NCBI GenBank assembly: GCA_014843695.1
Contig: CM026393.1
Location: 8,049,201-8,113,200, forward strand
Direction: 5' to 3'
DNA from: Archivesica marissinica
Taxonomy: Eukaryota; Mollusca; Bivalvia; Venerida; Vesicomyidae
DNA: 64,000 nt
Shown: positions 60,787 through 64,000 of the stretch, one piece after another
Position numbering within the stretch: position 1 is the stretch's first letter
Layout: every line of letters begins with the position of its first letter
Made by a program: the position numbers and the translations under genes
The notes under the pieces: generated by a model
The model's database searches: none
The model's input: only the letters and a program-made list of their open reading frames with translations
What the model was told of the DNA's origin: nothing

Positions 60787-61391
60787 AAGAAGAATACAAT
60801 GCGCCCGAATCATCAGAACCAAGCCATTCGGGACAGTCCTCACTGATCTTTACTCAAGCAATTGCTCTATTGAACAGCATTGTTCAGTGCATCTGTCGAT
60901 GGTATTTCCATCATCGATGCAGAATATCCGGCAATGATGGTAAGTAGAGTAGAACCAGAGGAAAGAGCAGCTGTTCAACAGTCCAATGCTGTAATTAGTT
61001 TGTTGCAGAATGAACAACCGGATCAAAGATATAGACCGGTAATAAATGATGCAGATGGTGAAATAGCGACTAACAGTTTGTCGAATGATACAGGCTTGTC
61101 TATGGATATTATCTCATCATCGGTAGAGAACATACCTGAGGGCCAGATATTGTCTGAATCGAGACCAGCAGCATTGGTAGGTAGGAATGCGACTCCAGAT
61201 GACAAACCAGAAGACCAACACCTCTCACTTGGCTCATTCGATAATAGTGGTTACGATTCAGCAGATTTATTTGACATAGATCTTAAATCAGCATATACGC
61301 CAATGTCACCAGACCTAAACCAGACGGATGATGCTAAAACTGCATTGGACCCCAGTGAAGTTAATAGTCATTGCTCAGAAAGAAATACAGA
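60787..61391 (+). pseudogene. broken duplicate of TIR-gene exon 4
   Basis: It aligns to 25558-26275. In-frame differences include a missing segment near the start, extra 9-, 12- and 45-nt segments and a 27-nt loss. A 4-nt length change near 60865 shifts the frame and, in the exon 4 phase, leads to TAG at about 60943. Another deletion of about 100 nt joins two AGTGAAG motifs. The copy stops at AGAAATACAGA and passes into satellite, so the last 180 nt of the exon are absent. The 45-nt segment missing from 25558-26456 may be ancestral. No TIR exon accompanies it. Confidence 0.8.
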
Positions 61392-64000
61392 TGCATCTTA
61401 CACTGCATGTGACCTTGCATTAACCCTGCATGTGACCCTGAATTAACCCTGCATGTGGCGTGCATGTGACCCTGTATTAACCCTGCATGTGACATGGCAT
61501 GTAACCCTGCATTAACCTTGCATCTGACACTGCATGTGACCCTGCATTAACCCTGCATGTGACATGGCATGTGACCCCGCATTAACCCTGCATCTGACAC
61601 TGCATGTGACCTTGCATTAACCCTGCATGTGACTCTGAATTAACCCTGCACGTGACCCTGCATCTGACACTGCATGTGACCCTGCATTAACCCTGCATCT
61701 GACACTGCATGTGACCCTGCATCTTACACTGCATGTGACCTTGCATTAACCCTGCATGTGACCCTGAATTAACCCTGCATGTGGCGTGCATATGACCCTG
61801 CATTAACCCTGGATGTGACATGGCATGTAACCCTGCATTAACCTTGCATCTGACCTTGTATTAACCCTGCATGTGACCCTGAATTAAATCTGCATGTGAC
61901 CCTGCATTAACCCTGCATGTGACCCTGCATCTTACACTGCATGTGACCTTGCATTAACCCTGCATGTGACCCTCAATTAACCCTGCATGTGGTGTGCATG
62001 TGACCCTGCATTAACCCTGCATGTGACATGGCATGTAACCCTGCATTAACCTTGCATCTCACACTGCATGTGACCCTGCATTAATCCTGCATGTGACATG
62101 TCATGTGACCCCGCATTAACCCTGCATCTGACACTGCATGTGACCTTGCATTAACCCTGCATGTGACCCTGAATTAACCCTGCATGTGACCCTGCATCTG
62201 ACACTGCATGTGACCCTGCATTAACCCTGCATCTAACACTGCATGTGACCCTGCATCTTACACTGCATGTGACCTTGCATTAACTCTGCATGTGACCCTG
62301 AATTAACCCTGCATGTGACATGGCATGTAACCCTGCATTAACCTTGCATCTAACACTGCATGTGACCCTGAATTAACCCTGCATGTGACCCTGAATTAAC
62401 CCTGCATCTGACACTGCATGTGACCCTGCATTAACCCTGCATCTGACACTGCATGTGACCCTGCATCTTAAACTGCATGTGACCTTGCATTAACCCTGCA
62501 TGTGACCCTGAATTAACCCTGCATGTGGCGTGCGTGTGACCCTGCATTAACCCTGCATGTGACATGGCATGTAACCCTGCATTAACCTTGCATCTGACAC
62601 TGCATGTGACCCTGCATTAACCCTGCATGTGACATGACATGTGACCCCGCATTAACCCTGCATCTGACACTGCATGTGACCTTGCATTAACCCTGCATGT
62701 TACCCTGAATTAACCCTGCATGTGACTCTGCATGTGACCCTGCATCTGACACTGCATGTGACCCTGCATTAACCCTGCATCTGACACTGCATGTGACCTG
62801 TATCTTACACTGCATGTGACCTTGTATTTACCCTGCATGTGACCCTGAATTAACCCTGCATGTGGCGTGCATGTGATCCTGCATTAACCCTGCATGTGAC
62901 ATGGCATGTAACCTTGCATTAACCTTGCATCTGACACCACATGTGACTCTGCATTAATCCTGCATGTGACATGGCATGTGACCCCGCATTAACCCTGCAT
63001 ATTACGACACTGCATGTGAACCTGCATTAACCCTGCATCTGACACTGCATGTGACCCCACATTAACCCTGCATCTGGCGTAGTATGTGACCCTGCATTAT
63101 CCCTGCATCTGATGTCTCATGTGACCCTGCATTAACCCTCCATCTGATGTGGCATTTGACCCTGCATTAACCATGCATCTGACACTGCAGGTAACCCTAC
63201 CTGTGATCCTGCATTAACACTGCATTAAATCTGCATGTGATCCTGCATTAACCCTGCATGTGATCCTGCAGTAACCCTGCATGTGATCCTACATTAACCC
63301 TGTATTTGACGCTGCATTAACACTGTTTCTGACATGTCATGTGATCCGGCACTAACCCTCCATCTGACATGGCATGTGACCCTGCACTAACCCTCCATCT
63401 GACATGACATGTGACCCCGCATTAACCCTGCATCTGACCCTGTACCTGATGCTGCATGTGACCCCGCATTAACCCTGTATCTGACGCGGCATGTGACCCT
63501 GCATCTGACCCTGCATCTGACCCTGCAACTGACCCTGCATGTGACCCCGCATTAACCCTGTATCTGATGCTGCATGTGCCTCCGCACTAACCCTGCAACT
63601 GACCCTATATGTGACCCTGCATTAACCCTGTATCTGATGCTGCATGTGATGCTGCAATAACCCTGCATCTGATGCTGCATGTGATCCTGCATTAACCCTG
63701 CATCTGATGCTGCATTAACCCTGCATCTGACGACACTGCATGTGACCCTGCATAAACCCTGCATCTGACGCTGCACGTGACCCCGCATTAACCCTGCATC
63801 TGGCGTGGTATGTGACCCTGCATTAACCCTGCATCTGATGTCTCATGTGACTCTGCATTAACCCTCCATCTGACGTGGCATTTGACCCTGCATTAACCAT
63901 GCATCTGACACTGCAGGTAACCCTACATGTGATCCTGCATTAACCCTGTATCTGATGCTGCATGTGATGCTGCAATAACCCTGCATCTGATGCTGCATGT
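61392..64000 (+). repeat. CATGTGACC / CTGCATTAACC satellite
   Basis: The same satellite as intron 3, here dominated by GCATTAACCCTGCATGTGAC and CATCTGACACTGCATGTGAC, with blocks of about 450 bp repeated (markers GGCGTGCATGTGACC and ACATGGCATGTAACC). From about 63050 the order of variants matches 14836-15400. It continues past the window end. Confidence 0.9.

Overview
The window is eukaryotic nuclear DNA from a repeat-rich animal, most likely a mollusc and probably a bivalve. The evidence is spliced coding exons with GT..AG junctions, three kinds of tRNA-derived SINE, small TTAA-flanked and TA-flanked MITEs, a single-TIR-domain protein of the type expanded in molluscs, and two gaps of exactly 1000 N. 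No taxon can be proven from the sequence alone. By eye about two thirds of the determined bases are tandem repeats, in some fifteen arrays with unrelated units, so most long open frames here are repeat artefacts.

The main gene is a plus-strand TIR-domain gene. Exon 1 (7643-8098) encodes the TIR domain. Small exons at 11216-11261 and 14621-14716 and a large exon at 25558-26456 follow in phase (0, then 1, then 1) and give a 498-residue model with an acidic, Ser-rich tail. Its introns are packed with minisatellites: 45-bp and 38/29-bp arrays in intron 2, and CTGCATTAACC-type, 25-bp and 17/21-bp arrays in intron 3. Several arrays abut splice sites and appear to contain copies of them. A possible further exon lies at 39994-40067. 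A broken duplicate of the large exon, with its upstream intron, lies at 60309-61391 embedded in the same satellites.

Layout: 1-2765, 53-bp satellite made from the tRNA head of a SINE; 3327-3591, a SINE of that family; 4665-5394, two exons of an unidentified minus-strand gene; 5563-7440, 186-bp array; 7643-26456, TIR gene; 26555-30320, MITE, microsatellite, 38-bp array, two SINEs and a short 21-bp repeat; 30460-34690, E-box-rich 43/51-bp array; gap; 35691-39993, 41-bp array resembling a 3' splice site; 40224-40446, likely 3' end of another minus-strand gene; 41480-42705, 68-bp and 27-bp arrays; 43975-47400, 31-bp array; 47575-48646, two SINEs and a MITE; CT microsatellite and gap; 50146-56970, 42-bp array; 56975-60180, a segment of different base composition with internal duplications and one candidate ORF; 60180-64000, satellite with the duplicated exon.

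Functionally the TIR protein would be a cytoplasmic innate-immune signalling or adaptor protein. The other coding pieces cannot be named.
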